Origin: Ancistrus triradiatus
Taxonomy: Eukaryota; Chordata; Actinopteri; Siluriformes; Loricariidae
Assembly: GCA_025084515.1 (NCBI GenBank)
Contig: JAJAGP010000018.1
Location: forward strand, 957,466 to 1,021,465
Reading direction: 5' to 3'
Length of the DNA stretch: 64,000 nt
Positions 1 to 11,188 of this stretch are shown piece after piece (the stretch's first letter is position 1; each line of letters starts with the position of its first letter). Under the pieces are notes generated by a model, which made no database searches, had not been told where the DNA came from, and worked only from the letters and a program-made list of their open reading frames with translations. The position numbers were made by a program, and so were the translations under genes.

Positions 1-79
1 CGGTTCCCACGGCGATCACGCTATCCTCATGCACGGTCACGCAGGCCACCTCTGCGTTCAGCTTCGACATAGCCGTGCA
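1..79 (-). CDS. gtf2ird1: gtf2ird1 second coding exon (cut by window edge)
   Basis: Begins after the acceptor CTGCAG (80..85). It reads in phase 0 as CTAMSKLNAEVACVTVHEDS and then VIAVGT up to the left edge, with one base of the next codon. The human counterpart continues in the same frame. Confidence 0.88.
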
Positions 80-295
80 CTGCAGAAAACAAAAATCGGT
101 ATTCACAGTTCACAGTTTTCCCCACGCTGTCTACCCTCAGTTCAGTAGACATGAGATGGAGCCGTACCACCGAGTCCAGTGCCGATACCAGGCTGGTGAG
201 GATCTCGTGTCTGGCGGAGATCTGCGGCCCGTGAAGCTCGACGCGAGAGTTCAGCCTCATCCCGTCACATCCGATCTTCCGCAGCTGCGCCATTC
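1..295 (-). CDS. gtf2ird1: gtf2ird1 5' end (partial; exons 1..79 and 168..295)
   Basis: Start of GTF2IRD1, a nuclear TFII-I-family transcription factor with repeated I-repeat DNA-binding domains. Only the N-terminal leader is in the window. The first coding exon (168..295) opens after an acceptor ending TTACAG at 296; the ATG is at 293. It contains ITSLVSALDS-like residues (seen as EILTSLVSALDSV), a hallmark of the human N-terminus. The next exon (1..79, acceptor CTGCAG) reads SKLNAEVACVTVHEDS, matching human SKLNAEVACVAVHDES closely, and is cut by the window edge. The GTG|GTACGG donor and the phase-0 join give SALDSVCTAMSKLNAEV. The gene lies downstream of clip2 on the same strand, as in human 7q11.23. 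Identity is recalled family knowledge plus visible similarity; GTF2I and GTF2IRD2 are less likely because of this specific leader. Confidence 0.9.
168..295 (-). CDS. gtf2ird1: gtf2ird1 first coding exon
   Basis: Acceptor TTACAG ends at 296, two bases of 5' UTR follow, and the ATG is at 293..291 with A at -3 if the acceptor base is counted. The donor GTG|GTACGG is at 168/167. It encodes about 42 residues. An upstream noncoding exon must exist to the right because the ATG sits just inside an acceptor. Confidence 0.85.
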
Positions 296-429
296 CTGTA
301 AAGTGTCAAAAGCCCAAAGTTACAAAATGATTATATCATTACAGGGCTGTGGGGGGAAATGTGGACTGGGTACCGCTTGTACTCATGACCTTCTGTCAGT
401 CACTACCCGGTTACCACCTTATATGCCCA

Positions 430-1055
430 AATTTAAAACCAAACACCTGGCAACCTTTTCGCCATCTAGTGCACGCTTTCTCTATTTGATCCTTGTTTGA
501 TCCACATTTTACAGGTTAAATTCATTTCATATGGTATAGTCATGTGAAAACCAAAACCAAACACCTGACAACCCTAGGTCCATCTAGTGCATGTTTTCTA
601 AACATATTACCCTTCTTTGATCCATATTTTATATGTTATTATACTAATTTCAGAGGTTATAGTAAACACCTGGCAACCCTATGTCCATCTAGGGCACGTG
701 TTCTCTAAACAACTGACCCATATTTTATATGTCATTACACTCATTTCATATGTTATAGTCATGTGAAAACCAAAACGAAACACCTAGCAACCCTACGCTC
801 ACCTAGTGAATGCCTTCTCTAAATGTTCGACCCCTACTTGATCTATGCGTTATATGTTATTATACTCACTTAATGTGTTATAGTAAACACTTGGCAACCT
901 TGTTCCCATCTAATGCATTGCTTTCTTTAATTTGATCCTTATTTGACCAATATTTTATAGATCATTGTACCAATTTCATATTGTATAGTAAACACCTGGC
1001 AACCCTATTCCCCTCTATGCACACTTTCTCTAAACATTGACTCCTATATAATCCA
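430..1055. repeat. degenerate ~105-120 bp tandem repeat in gtf2ird1 intron 1
   Basis: The phrase CACCTGGCAACCCTA and the following CCATCTAGTGCA recur near 447, 565, 670, 784, 889 and 990. Between them lie variants of TTATATGTTATTACACTCA and TCATATGTTATAGT. The spacing of about 101-120 bp shows six diverged head-to-tail units. No open frame is shared between units. Confidence 0.8.
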
Positions 1056-3480
1056 TATCTTCACAGCCTTCACCAGCCTGAAACAGTAACAATAACTCTA
1101 TAACGGGTGAGTTGGGATGGCTCTGGTTGAGGAGTTGCACATCAGTGCGCTTGAGAACAGCATTCACGGGCGTGAAAAACCTTTAAGGAGCTTTTAAAAA
1201 GTGATAGTAATACCCTCTTCTGCGCTAATGCGCTGAAATCCGGCGGGTTCACGCACGAGCAGTTCATTACGATAAGCCTTTGTCAACCAATTAAAGCCAG
1301 CTCAGATTAGCGCCTCAAAGCCTTCGACTGGTAATGAGTTCTGGAACCGAACACGCACTGGCAACTAAACCAGGTTTGGGTGAGACTATCAAAATTGTCC
1401 TGTGTCCATCTAATAAAAGTATATTTTATTTTATATAAGGTGTCATTAAACATTCACCCTTAATAACAGCTAACTACATATTCTCTTTCCTCTCTGAGCT
1501 TGTACCAGTACCAGGTAGAGCCTACACGCTAAGATCTTGCTCGTCTTCATCCCCACCCAAGCTGTTCTTCCATCACCAGCTCCAGCTCTATTGTACTGAG
1601 ACCACAAAGGGCAGTAACTCTCTACCTCCTCCGGATGACTAAGGACGCCATGCCACCAAGACTTTCCCGCCAAGGACACAAGATCCCCCAGTCACATTGT
1701 GTACTGGACGAAATAATGCTGATACGCATATTTTTACGTTATTCTATGCAATATTTCTCTTCACTAGTAACTAACTTAGTTCTTACATACGACACCTACA
1801 TTTCATTGGTTGGATGTTTTTGAACGTGGCATTAACCCCGGCTAACCACGGCCACACATCGAAGTCAAACCCACTTTAACCGCTGATCTATAAAACAGCG
1901 GGGCGGGAGGTTGTTGGGGGGGAAAACATGATCGCAATCCTAATTCCAGGCCCTGAGTTCTCATGGCAACAAGCAATCCGTCTCCTTGGAAACTAATCTC
2001 GAGGCATGTGAACAATGCGGCCCAGGCCTTTTAATCTCTGCAGACTCTGTGAGCCATTATCCCAGCCTCGGGGCGAAGCCAAAAACCGCACACGCTAACC
2101 CGGCGGAGAGCCGGCAAGGCCGCGCTATTAGTCCCCTCTATCGGCTGTCTGAGGTGAATGAGGCCCCCTCCAAAAGCCATCATGGCTCGGTTTGATAGTC
2201 CCGACTCCGCTTGCCGTGTGTTTGTAAATTTGGGCCTGCCCGCCAGGGGTCATGGGGCAGCATCACCCACTGACTTCAGTGACAGGAAGGTGCGGATTTT
2301 TGAGCTCGTGAGAAACCATAGTCGCAGGGAGTTAAGCACAGAAAGGTCCTCTGGTTTTGAGCAGCAATCTGCCCGAGTGCAAAACCACGAGTGAGTGCTC
2401 AGATTAGCTACTCGTGTTTCCCTTTTTTCATTCAGGCTATTCGTGCTCTGGCCGACACACACTGGAAGGTCCTTCGGCTGTGGAATAGTTGGCCGCATAG
2501 TACTTTAGAGATAGTATCATGACCTCGAATAGCACAGCGTGGATTCCACAGCGCTCGTGGCTCTTGCTGCTGATACAGTAATGCTCCTGATGACCGATTG
2601 TAAGCCCTTTTTTTTCCCAGCGTAGGATCAAACGCTTGCGAGCACAGAGCGTGACCGTTCCAGCGGCATTTCCACTTAAAGCCATGGCCAGCGCAAAATT
2701 CCCCAGCACAGTTAACCCTTAAGAGGTCATCACGCCATCCATAGAGATCGGAGAAACCTCCACAGGGATGGAGTTCATGACTTGCCTATGCCTGAGAAAT
2801 GGGGACCATCCCCCAGTCCCAAGACTTTCCCCAGAGGTTGGGTTCCTGGCAACGTTAAGTCCAGGTCACGCCGAGATGCCATAATGCCAGGTAGAAGCCC
2901 AGTCACGCAATCAGCCTCGCCAGAGGCTAATTGGGTTGCGGTCCTCATCTGCAACGAGGCATTCTGGTGTCGCTTTACAAACCAAATCCACAGCCATATT
3001 AATACGACGCCCATGTGCCAGCCGCTGAAGATTCTAGCCTATTCTTAGTTTTGCGGCCATGTAAAAATACACTCTTGCAGAATTTAATGCTAAGCCAATG
3101 GCAGCATCTCTAACAAACAGGCACAACCAGGCAGCGGCCAACACCGGGACAACGCATCACAGACTCCACATTCATCTCAAGCCTCTAGTGCCACTCTAGT
3201 GCCAGCAAGTTTAGTGTCTTTAGCACCAAAATGCAGCTGGATATTATTTGTGTTCCAAAACGTCAGCACTGTTGGCGTGGACAAGACCCAATATGTAACA
3301 CCCAAATACATAATCTGATATGTGACAATAACAGATAAGGTAAAAACAAACAAAACAACAAAACGTACCCAAAAACAAGCAACCTTAGATGTTATTGTGC
3401 ATCTTTACAACATACTTTCACAAGGGCTTCCCAAAAGCACCCTTTAACGTCCGTCGCAGGGCTGGCTAGGGTTAACGAGT
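1056..3480. other. non-coding stretch, gtf2ird1 intron 1
   Basis: No exon with splice signals, recognisable protein homology or strong repeat structure was found on either strand. Short open frames here (for example 2158..2394 plus) lack any family resemblance. It is presumably intronic or upstream sequence of gtf2ird1. Confidence 0.5.
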
Positions 3481-3539
3481 TGGGAAGACTTTGTATATTA
3501 AAGAATGGTTTTACAACATTCTCAGTTTACTACGTGTTC

Positions 3540-3680
3540 AGGAAATCCATTCCCATTACGCTTTTCTGATATCTGGACCAGGCGAGACCCGTCCAGGAAT
3601 TGAACCCGGGAACTGCTGTCTCCTGCTTGTGTCGAAAACGCTGGCACAGTGTTTTGACAACCAGACACTACCTAAGCAGT
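3540..3680 (-). mobile_element. tRNA-derived SINE fragment (minus)
   Basis: Read on the minus strand, the sequence contains GGTTCAATTCC, a near-perfect RNA polymerase III B box, preceded by a diverged tRNA-like segment. Family not determined. An intact tRNA cloverleaf was not evident. Confidence 0.4.
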
Positions 3681-3799
3681 ACAGCTCCCATTTTCCCTGA
3701 ACCAATAATAGCACCAGAATACTATAACAATAGCATAACAGAATGCAAGAATAATAATATAATTAGTTTACTTGGCAACACAGTAGCATGAGTGACGAC

Positions 3800-4140
3800 A
3801 AAAAAATAATCATCAATCGTTCATAAAATACGCAAAGATAAGACGACCACGTCTGATGGAAACCAGATGGAAACCAAATCTGTTCCACAACCTCAAAGGT
3901 AAGCGCCCCAAAAGGTACACCGAAAGCCAGATAGCACAGCAACTGCAACTGCCAGAAACAGGGCTGCTTCACACAACTATGATAAAGGATGTGAAAGATT
4001 ACCGGTGATGACATGCAACCTACACACATGAAAACAGCACCCATCACTGCTATACCATGCCAACCCTGACACATATCTGCACATTTAAAGCATACCTGTT
4101 GAGAAAAAAGAAAGAAAGAAAAACATAAGTCTCTCCTCAA
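3800..4140 (-). repeat. copy of the 12-kb tandem-repeat family, inverted
   Basis: On the minus strand this reads CTGTGCTATCTGGCTTTCGG, then GGTGTACCTTTTGG, then GAACAGATTTGG. The same phrases occur on the plus strand in the array at 11.9-12.6 kb. It is therefore a second, oppositely oriented site of the same repeat family. A 125-codon open frame here is a by-product of the repeat. Confidence 0.7.
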
Positions 4141-4599
4141 AACAATAAAGGGTTTTTGTTAGAGTTTGAAAAGGCACTTGCTCCTAACTCCTGGACATCA
4201 TTCAAAGAAATTTCTTCAAAGTTAAGAGTACAACACCACAGCAGCCTTGTACAACATACTAAACAACCCAAATTTAATTATTACTCGTTTTCCAAGTTAT
4301 ACCACACACTGACACCTGAGTTTTTTTTTCGAGGTATTTAGAAGTGTTGCTACATCGCGATATCGATGTCGCGCGATTATATTGTTCAGCTGTAAATCCC
4401 GTTTAACGGCGCTAGATCGTGATTATTGACAATAAGCCCACGAAAGAGATAACTAGCTTACTAATTAAACACCATTTGACATTGTTAACATGACCTTCTC
4501 AGTCCGACGCGTGTTTTATCTCTGTGGTAAGCCGGAAAAGGACCGTATTTATGCCGAAACTCTTAATTGTGTGTGTTTTCCTCCTCTCTCTTAAGCTAA

Positions 4600-5330
4600 C
4601 AGTTCACATCAGGCAACAATGGAAAGTGTTCGTGCAAGTTGGCTAGCGCAAATCCGGCTTGCCTTTTCGAAAACACGGCACTATTGTGGGGAATAGTGCA
4701 AACGTGTGTAATGGCAACCCCGAATATGTTTCGGCACAACCCTCCGAACCGTAAAACACACACATTAAAGAGCTTAAAAACATTACATCGCGTGCTGTCC
4801 TTTCCCGTTAGCATAGGTAGCCACTCTGCTAACAGTCCTCCTCCCCCCCGAGAATTATAATCTCTAATTTCGGCATTTCAATAGCCGTGAAAAGTCGCGC
4901 GCCCGCTTCAAATCTCGTTATTACGTCGTTATAAGTGAACGAAACAAGCCTCGGGTTGTTAAGCGTGCGCCGTTTTTGCTTAAAATTACCTTTGGCTGTC
5001 AATCCGGGACTCGCTTTTATTATCTGTTTAATCCAATCCACCAGTGCGGGTGGAATTCCCTCTTACAGCAAAGCCTCGCTCACTTCATCAAATCCCATAA
5101 TCTGCACCGTCGCCCTTCTTTTCCCGGTATATTCCTCGAGGTTTCGCCCGAACGGGCTCCGTTTTCGCGTTTTTTTATCCTCTTTGTTTTGTTTAGCGCA
5201 CCGACACTGTCCCCTTTCGCCTTTTCTTTGTTCTGTAATCCAGTAAAATTGAAATTCATTCGCCTCGGCTAATCCCAGCCCAGCACAACAGCAGCATCCA
5301 TTGGCTGCCATTTACATAACGTTCCAGGAT
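4600..5330 (-). promoter_or_regulatory. gtf2ird1: candidate gtf2ird1 promoter / noncoding first exon
   Basis: This block has clearly more CpG than its surroundings (for example GTCGCGCGCCCG near 4893, TTTCGCCCGAACGGG near 5143). Because the first coding exon of gtf2ird1 begins with an acceptor, an upstream noncoding exon is required. A minus-strand donor CCAAAG|GTAATT at 4990/4989 would fit. No TATA box is evident. This is an inference without transcript evidence. Confidence 0.35.
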
Positions 5331-5339
5331 TATTAAAGA

Positions 5340-6850
5340 GGTAAGGGGGCGAAAACTTAAGAAACTTCCACAAACAGGCTCTTTTCAGCGTTTTAACCAA
5401 ATCCAACCACCCGTCATATTATTCCCTCTTCAAAAACGGACCATATACAGCACTGCAAACATTAAACGACCACTGCGAAATTATCAGTAGCCTATCTGTG
5501 GTTTTGCTATTTGTAGTACTGTATGTGTTGGTGTGAAACAGAACATAACTATTTATTTGCAGCAACGACAAGAGCGTTTATTTGCCGTGAAATGACAACT
5601 GGTCAAAATAACCAAGAAGAGTCAATGTTTTCAGACGTACACAAATAATAATACAAATAAAACAAGTTGAGGTTCATTTCTAACAAAACAACACTCATGT
5701 TTTAACTTCGGAAAGTTCAGAAATCAAGAATTCAATCCCACTTTTTGTCAGTAAATAAGATTTAGTTTAGATGATCACCTAATCAGTAGCTCGTTAAATA
5801 GAATTAGGTGTGGGTGTGCTCAAATTCATCAGATACTGCAATGAAATTGCTGCCTACATGTACATATGGTGATTTTATGAGCATTTGGAGTGGAGATCTC
5901 TATATACTTATTTATTATGCAGCACATCCATATGTTTAAAACCCAAGGACCAGTCATAGAATTCCCTCTTCAAAAATTGATCATATACATATGTATTAAT
6001 TATGTAACATGCTTTGTCAGTGGATAAATCCAATTTTTTATATGGACACAGAGGCTTCAATCTAATAAACTTCCATAAACTGACTATTTATAGCACTTTA
6101 ACCAGGCACCAGGATGGTTTAATTAAGTCCCCTTTATAAATTTATTCAAATATCCATTGATTCATTATGTAACATGCTTTGACAGGTCCTTTTTAATGAT
6201 CTCCTCTTCTAAAGAACATATATACATTTATTCATTGTGTAACATGCTTTGTCAGTGGCTAAATGTATTTTTATATAGACTTGTGGGCTAAATAAACTTC
6301 CATAAACAGACTACTTTAAAGCACTTTAATTTGTTACCAGGACCTCTTCATTAAATCCCCTTCATAAAATGGATCATGCATACATTTAGTCATTATGCAA
6401 CTCGCTTTGTCAGTGGCCAAATCCATTTTATGGAGGCATATATAGGGGCTAAAACTTAAGAAACATCTGCAAACAGACTCTTTTCAGCTTTTTAACCAAA
6501 CCCAAGTACCTGTCATAGAATTCCCTCTTCAAAAATCGATCATATACATATGTATTAATTATGTAACATGCTTTGTCAATGGCCAAATCCATTTCATATA
6601 AACATAGAGGCTAAAACGTAATAAACTTCCATAAACAGATTATTTATAGCACTTTAACCAGGCACCAGGACCATTTAATTAAATCCCCTTTACAAATTGG
6701 ATCAAATATACATTTATTTATTATGTAACATGCTTTGTCAATGGCCAAATCCCTTTTTTATGTAGACATATGGGCTAAAACTTAATAAACTTCCATTAAC
6801 AGACTTTTTACAGCACTTTAACTAGCTAACAGGGCCTTTTAATTAAACCC
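5340..6850. repeat. ~165-bp tandem repeat array, interrupted by a MITE
   Basis: The motif TAACATGCTTTGTCAGTGG and variants recur near 6008, 6171, 6241, 6400, 6560 and 6727. They alternate with AAACTTCCATAAACAGAC and AGCACTTTAACCAGG. Units are roughly 160-170 bp, AT-rich, with at least six copies. The first unit (5362..5447) is separated from the rest by an inserted inverted-repeat element. No coding potential. Confidence 0.85.
5448..5903 (-). mobile_element. TA-inserted MITE nested in tandem repeat
   Basis: It starts CAGCACTGCAAACATTAAAC after TATA and resembles the start of the element at 56595 (CAGCCCTGAAAGCAATTAAG). Near its other end it carries GATCACCTAATCAGTAGCTC, the reverse complement of a segment at about 56700. 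It therefore lies in the opposite orientation. The tandem repeat resumes after it with TATATACTTATTTATTATG. The right boundary is approximate. Confidence 0.55.
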
Positions 6851-7300
6851 CACTGCAGACAATATGAACCCATGATATTTTATGGGGTTTTTTTTCCTGG
6901 TCCACTTAATTTAGTTTGCTAGTAAACATCCATTTCTGCATTTCGGGCCTTTAACACACTCCAAAAAAGCTGGGATGGGAAAATTTAGGGCTAGGAATGA
7001 GGTAAAACTAAATAATGATGTGATGCCAATCAGGTGATTGTAATCATGGTTTGGTACATCAGCGGTAAAAAACCTGAGTCATTGAGGAGCAATGATGAGC
7101 AAAGGATCTTCAGTGTGTCAGGAAATGGGTGAGAAAATGATTGAAATGAACTGTTATCAATAAATATTTAGCCATTTTTGTATTTAGATTATTTTAAATG
7201 CAGTGTTTATTATGATTTGTTTGAATTGTTCAGCGTTCTGTATTCGGTGCAGATATACTGCTCCCTTCTGGCCATTATGTATAATTTTTAGGTTTACATA
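6851..7300. other. AT-rich non-coding stretch
   Basis: No exon, repeat array or known motif was recognised between the tandem array and the SINE remnant at 7.3 kb. Confidence 0.5.
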
Positions 7301-7304
7301 ATTC

Positions 7305-7485
7305 ATTGACGCTTTTATTGCAGAGCGATTTACAACTATGTTTTACGAGGTATAATCCAAGCTTTCGTTCGTTCACTTAATCCAGTTCAAGGTCTAGTGA
7401 CAGTTCGAGCAATTGGGGGTTAGAAAAGCTTTAGAACGGACCAAACCGTGGTAGGTTGCCAGTGCTGGGATTTCAGTCATCTATG
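7305..7485 (-). mobile_element. tRNA-derived SINE remnant (minus)
   Basis: It reads (plus) GCAGAGCGATTTACAACT, then AATTGGGGGTTAGAA, then GCTGGGATTTCAGTC. These are the reverse complement of the tail and head of the SINE family seen intact at 31.8 and 50.2 kb. Diverged. Confidence 0.6.
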
Positions 7486-7640
7486 CAATAGTCAAGAGCA
7501 TTACATCCAAAGTACAAATGAAAGATTTTAAGATATTTATATTAAATAAATCAACGGGCCAGAGCCTCGTTGGCACCGAGAAGGTGTACATGATATTAAG
7601 CACGTGGTTTTAATTGTGTGGCTGATTTGTTTACATGTAT

Positions 7641-7928
7641 AACCAGGAAGAAATGTACTGTGAAATTTGACAGGTGAATAATTAAGTGGCCAAATTACCA
7701 CCAAAATTCATAGTACAACTGTGAAATAATTCATGGTCAGTTCACAGTCCACCAAGTTTACAGTTGTACTATGAAATTTCACAGTTGAACCATGAAGTGG
7801 CCAAATTACCATCAAAAATTCATAGTAGAACTGTGAACTTCATGGTCAAACTGTGAAAGTTCACATTCAAACTGTCAATCAAGTCACAGTTTTACTATGA
7901 AAATTCACAGTACATTTTCTCCTGGGTA
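7641..7928. mobile_element. foldback MITE with ~28-bp terminal inverted repeats
   Basis: The left end AACCAGGAAGAAATGTACTG mirrors the right end, whose reverse complement is ACCCAGGAGAAAATGTACTG and continues TGAA. The 288-bp interior repeats ACTGTGAA and TTCACAG in both orientations, plus GTGGCCAAATTACCA twice, so nearly the whole element can fold. It encodes nothing. A clear target-site duplication was not found. Confidence 0.8.
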
Positions 7929-7999
7929 ATCATCACTTACAGGGTTTCTTTTGAGAGTTAGCTGGCACAAACCAAGCTAAACCCATAAGCTTGAAAGTA

Positions 8000-9550
8000 A
8001 TGCTTATATATACTTGCATTTTTTCATTGTTGCTTTTTTATGTCTTTTAAAATCAAGTACGAAGAAGTAGGAAGCAGTTTAACATTTAATAATGTTGGTT
8101 AAAAATCCAAGGCAGCAAAGCACGTTCCTCCATGCCGGCTCATTCTCCCTGCAGAAGTCCATGTTACACTGAGCGCTTGGTGACCACGAAAAGTGGAATA
8201 ATGACATTTGCTTATGAATGACACGAACACAACAAGGTCTGTTTTATTGTAGTTTAATGATTGAGTCTCGGGAACCGTTACAGCAAAAGCCAAGAAAGCA
8301 AACCGCTTTGTGACAGAATAGAAGACGATCCAGAGTCCAACAACGTCAAGCTTAATTTGCAAAACTTGGGGCCAGCCCTATCGTTTCTTCACATCCCACC
8401 CCTCTTTCTTATTATGAAATCCTTGACTTTTCGTGAGTGCTTGCATTGACAGAAAGATCAGAGTGCGGCTAATCATTTTTGCAGGGACTTCATATCTCCA
8501 AATCGAGCCGCGAACGTTCGGAAGACAACGGAAATCGCAACGCACTTGTTTGATGCCTGATCAGAAACGTAGAATAAAACTTTTACTGGTGTCAGGTTAC
8601 AGAACGGAGGTACGACGCCTCAATTTACTTCGACCCGGGCAGCCGACGGTTGCAGCGCATGTATTCCGATACATAAATACACAGCAATAACACACTACCA
8701 CTGGAAAAAAAAAACAAAGTCTGCATATAATGTCAAGTTTTCAGTAACATTTTGTTGTAGGAATGAATCCCATTCACTGAACGCTTGCATCCTTAACGGT
8801 AACGCAGGATAGCATAGTGGTAAACGCATGAACACTGCAGTAAGGACCTAGCTGCAGCCCCACAGGACGACACCAAAGTACCACGCTCCAGACAGATACT
8901 GGCATTAGCTAGCCACCAGACAGTTCTAAGTGAATCAACTTTAATCTTAAACGAGTTCAATTAACGCACCAAAACAAGCCTGTTTGCAAAATTTCCTACA
9001 AAGCAGTGGCCCAATTAGCTAGGTCCGTGAGTAGCTGCTTTAACGCCTAGTGCACGCTAAACAACGGTAGTTTTAATTTAATTACATTTGAGTCCACAAA
9101 ACAGTTTGGTAAATGTTGTGCTCTACACACGCGAGTGGAATAACTGTAAAAAGGGCAACACCTTTTTTGTTTATTCGACCAATCTGGACTTTTTTGTGCC
9201 TGAATGTGAACAAAAAAATCAGACTTCGAACATCGTAAAACCTTGTCCGGCCTTAGGAAACAAGTAAGTTCGAATTCTGAGGTTACGCTTGGTAAACAAC
9301 TACTAGTTAAGAATGCATCTTGTGTAAAAATGTTGACATAAAGTGGCGATAAATACAGACTCCAAAAAGTAGCTCAATAAATGCATTTCCTGCTTGTTTG
9401 GTGATTACTATGACCTAATATTAATATTAGCCATAACTAATGTTCAGATATACAGTATTTTATTTAGGGCGCAATAAACAGTAAAATTTCTCAAGAGAAA
9501 GTTCTAAGGAGGGGCGTCAGTGGTGCTACCAAATGTACTGTAGCATTAAA
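8000..9550. other. non-coding stretch
   Basis: I see no splice-flanked coding exon, no gene family similarity and no strong repeat. Open frames at 8099..8362 (minus) and 8433..8690 (plus) look fortuitous. Confidence 0.45.
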
Positions 9551-9554
9551 TGTA

Positions 9555-9900
9555 CAGGTAGTGCCCATTTTACGATATTTTGACTTTACGATGGGAATCC
9601 AACAACAAATATAAAAACACATTCAGTAGCAATCGTACTTTGAATTTTGACTTTTCTGGGCAAGTGATACGCACTACAATCTTCTCCAGCACTTTCATGA
9701 GAAACTCCGTTAGAGTGGTGGCGTGGCATTAGTGATGAGCGCTTGGAAATGTAGTGAGGAAAATTTGTGTACAGTATTAAACATGTGTAAGTTAGGCTAT
9801 GCTCACATATATACATTATATATTAAGCTTATCGGTATACGATAAATTCAACTTGAGATATATTTGGGACGTATCCCCATCGTAAATCGGGGACTACCTG
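9555..9900. mobile_element. MITE with TA flanks
   Basis: The left end CAGGTAGTGCCCATTTTACG is preceded by TA. The right end is CGTAAATCGGGGACTACCTG followed by TA, whose reverse complement begins CAGGTAGTCCCCGATTTACG. These are imperfect terminal inverted repeats with a TA target, as in Tc1/mariner-pogo elements. The 346-bp interior has no transposase. Confidence 0.75.
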
Positions 9901-9904
9901 TATA

Positions 9905-11170
9905 TATGGGGCTACAGGTAATACCAAGAATGACCTGTAGATGACACCCTTACACACACAGAGTCTAATCTCAGAGTTACAGTAGCTTTACAGGAACATA
10001 TTTAGACCCTTAAATACAGTTATAAAACCAATCAAACCAAGTATTAAACAGAAATATGTACTTACTGTATTTGTCTTTTAAAAGCAAGCTATGGACAACT
10101 GCACCACCAAATGTAGGGCAACTTAAAACGTGTACAATACTTTCAGTGTACTACAATCAGTTACAAACAGTATAAAATAAAATGTGTGTGGATTCGGGTG
10201 ATGGTAGGCAGTGGACCAAACCACTGTGAGGCGTATGGGGGGGGGGGGGGGGGGGGGATGCAATCCTTTAATGCTTATAAACAAATTATTTTGCGTCTAG
10301 CACAAATTCCGTCCATGCATATTCCTATGTATATTTGAAATTATATAGTTATGTGTATAATGAAGGCTGACACGCCCATAAATGGTGACAATTATAGCAT
10401 CATTACTTCCAGACCCTCGCTGCGTATTCGGAGTTCATGAAAGTCATTCAGTGTGCACTACGCATTAGCTGACCAACTACGGCGAAACTGCTAGCTAACC
10501 AAATCACCAAACTGTATGTAAAGTAAACATTTGTGACCGCATTATAAATTCTGTTAATGTTAACGAGGTACGCGTCGCTGAACTATTCCCATAAATTGTT
10601 CCCATGCTTGTTCAGTGAGGCTGCAGCTAGTCACCCGAACACTATGGAATTCGTACAGTAATGAATAAGATCCCAACAGCAAGCCCGAACGAAACCGTCC
10701 CGTCTCCTTCCCTCAGGGATTCACAACAAAGTCTACAGGAGCATTCAAGGCATAAATCAGAGGACTGCTGAGTCTATTTCCGTTTAGCATGAAAGTCAAA
10801 TAAATTAAACATTGAAATCCAGGCAAGGTTTTCCTAAACTGCGCTCACTTTCCAGTCTGGACTACAGCAGTGGGGCCGACGCTTCATCAGTTATGCTGGA
10901 TCCTCGTCCGTACCGGAGGTAGACTGCAGGGTGGATCAGTGGTCCAGGACTTAAAACTGTAATGTACCTCTTCAGCACTAACGCTAATTTTTTTAAATAG
11001 TATTTTACATTGTTTAACGTAGGCTTTTGAAAAGTGGTTGCCATTTTGTTCGTTTTACTAGGATTTGGTGCTAACCGTGAAAAGAGGTCCTGTGAGGCAT
11101 CAGTCCGAGTTATAAGCTTATATCTTCTTGTGCATCTTCTTGAAATGATCCAGCCTTGCCTCAGCGTCTC
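9905..11170. other. clip2 3' flank / 3' UTR region
   Basis: Sequence downstream of the clip2 stop codon. Part of it should be clip2 3' UTR, but I could not identify a convincing poly(A) signal close to the stop. It contains a 21-base G run (10237..10257). Confidence 0.4.
10237..10257 (+). repeat. poly(G) run, 21 nt
   Basis: An uninterrupted run of 21 G on the plus strand, hence poly(C) in a clip2-sense transcript. The length may be inexact in an assembly. Confidence 0.9.
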
Positions 11171-11176
11171 CCATCA

Positions 11177-11188
11177 TCAGTGCTGCTC
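11177..11188 (-). CDS. clip2: clip2 terminal coding microexon (EQH-stop)
   Basis: After the acceptor CATTATTTTAG, the phase-0 reading is GAG CAG CAC TGA. This closes the protein as DEEQH, compared with human QEDKH. Only four codons are coding; the rest of the exon would be 3' UTR. The call rests on the length match and splice phase, with no transcript evidence. Confidence 0.65.
   Translation of the reverse strand, partial: EQH

Noticed and set aside
4935..5311. Open frames of 82-103 codons in the CpG block
   Set aside because: Three overlapping frames on both strands are equally open, which is expected from composition. The block fits a promoter or noncoding exon better.
11117..11188. Alternative reading of the 11.1-kb exon as a 22-residue coding tail containing MGDAEARLDHFKKMHKKI
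   Set aside because: It needs a phase-1 join for which no good donor exists after the NGIHQQD exon. The phase-0 reading (EQH-stop) matches the length of the human CLIP2 tail. No known protein matches the alternative.
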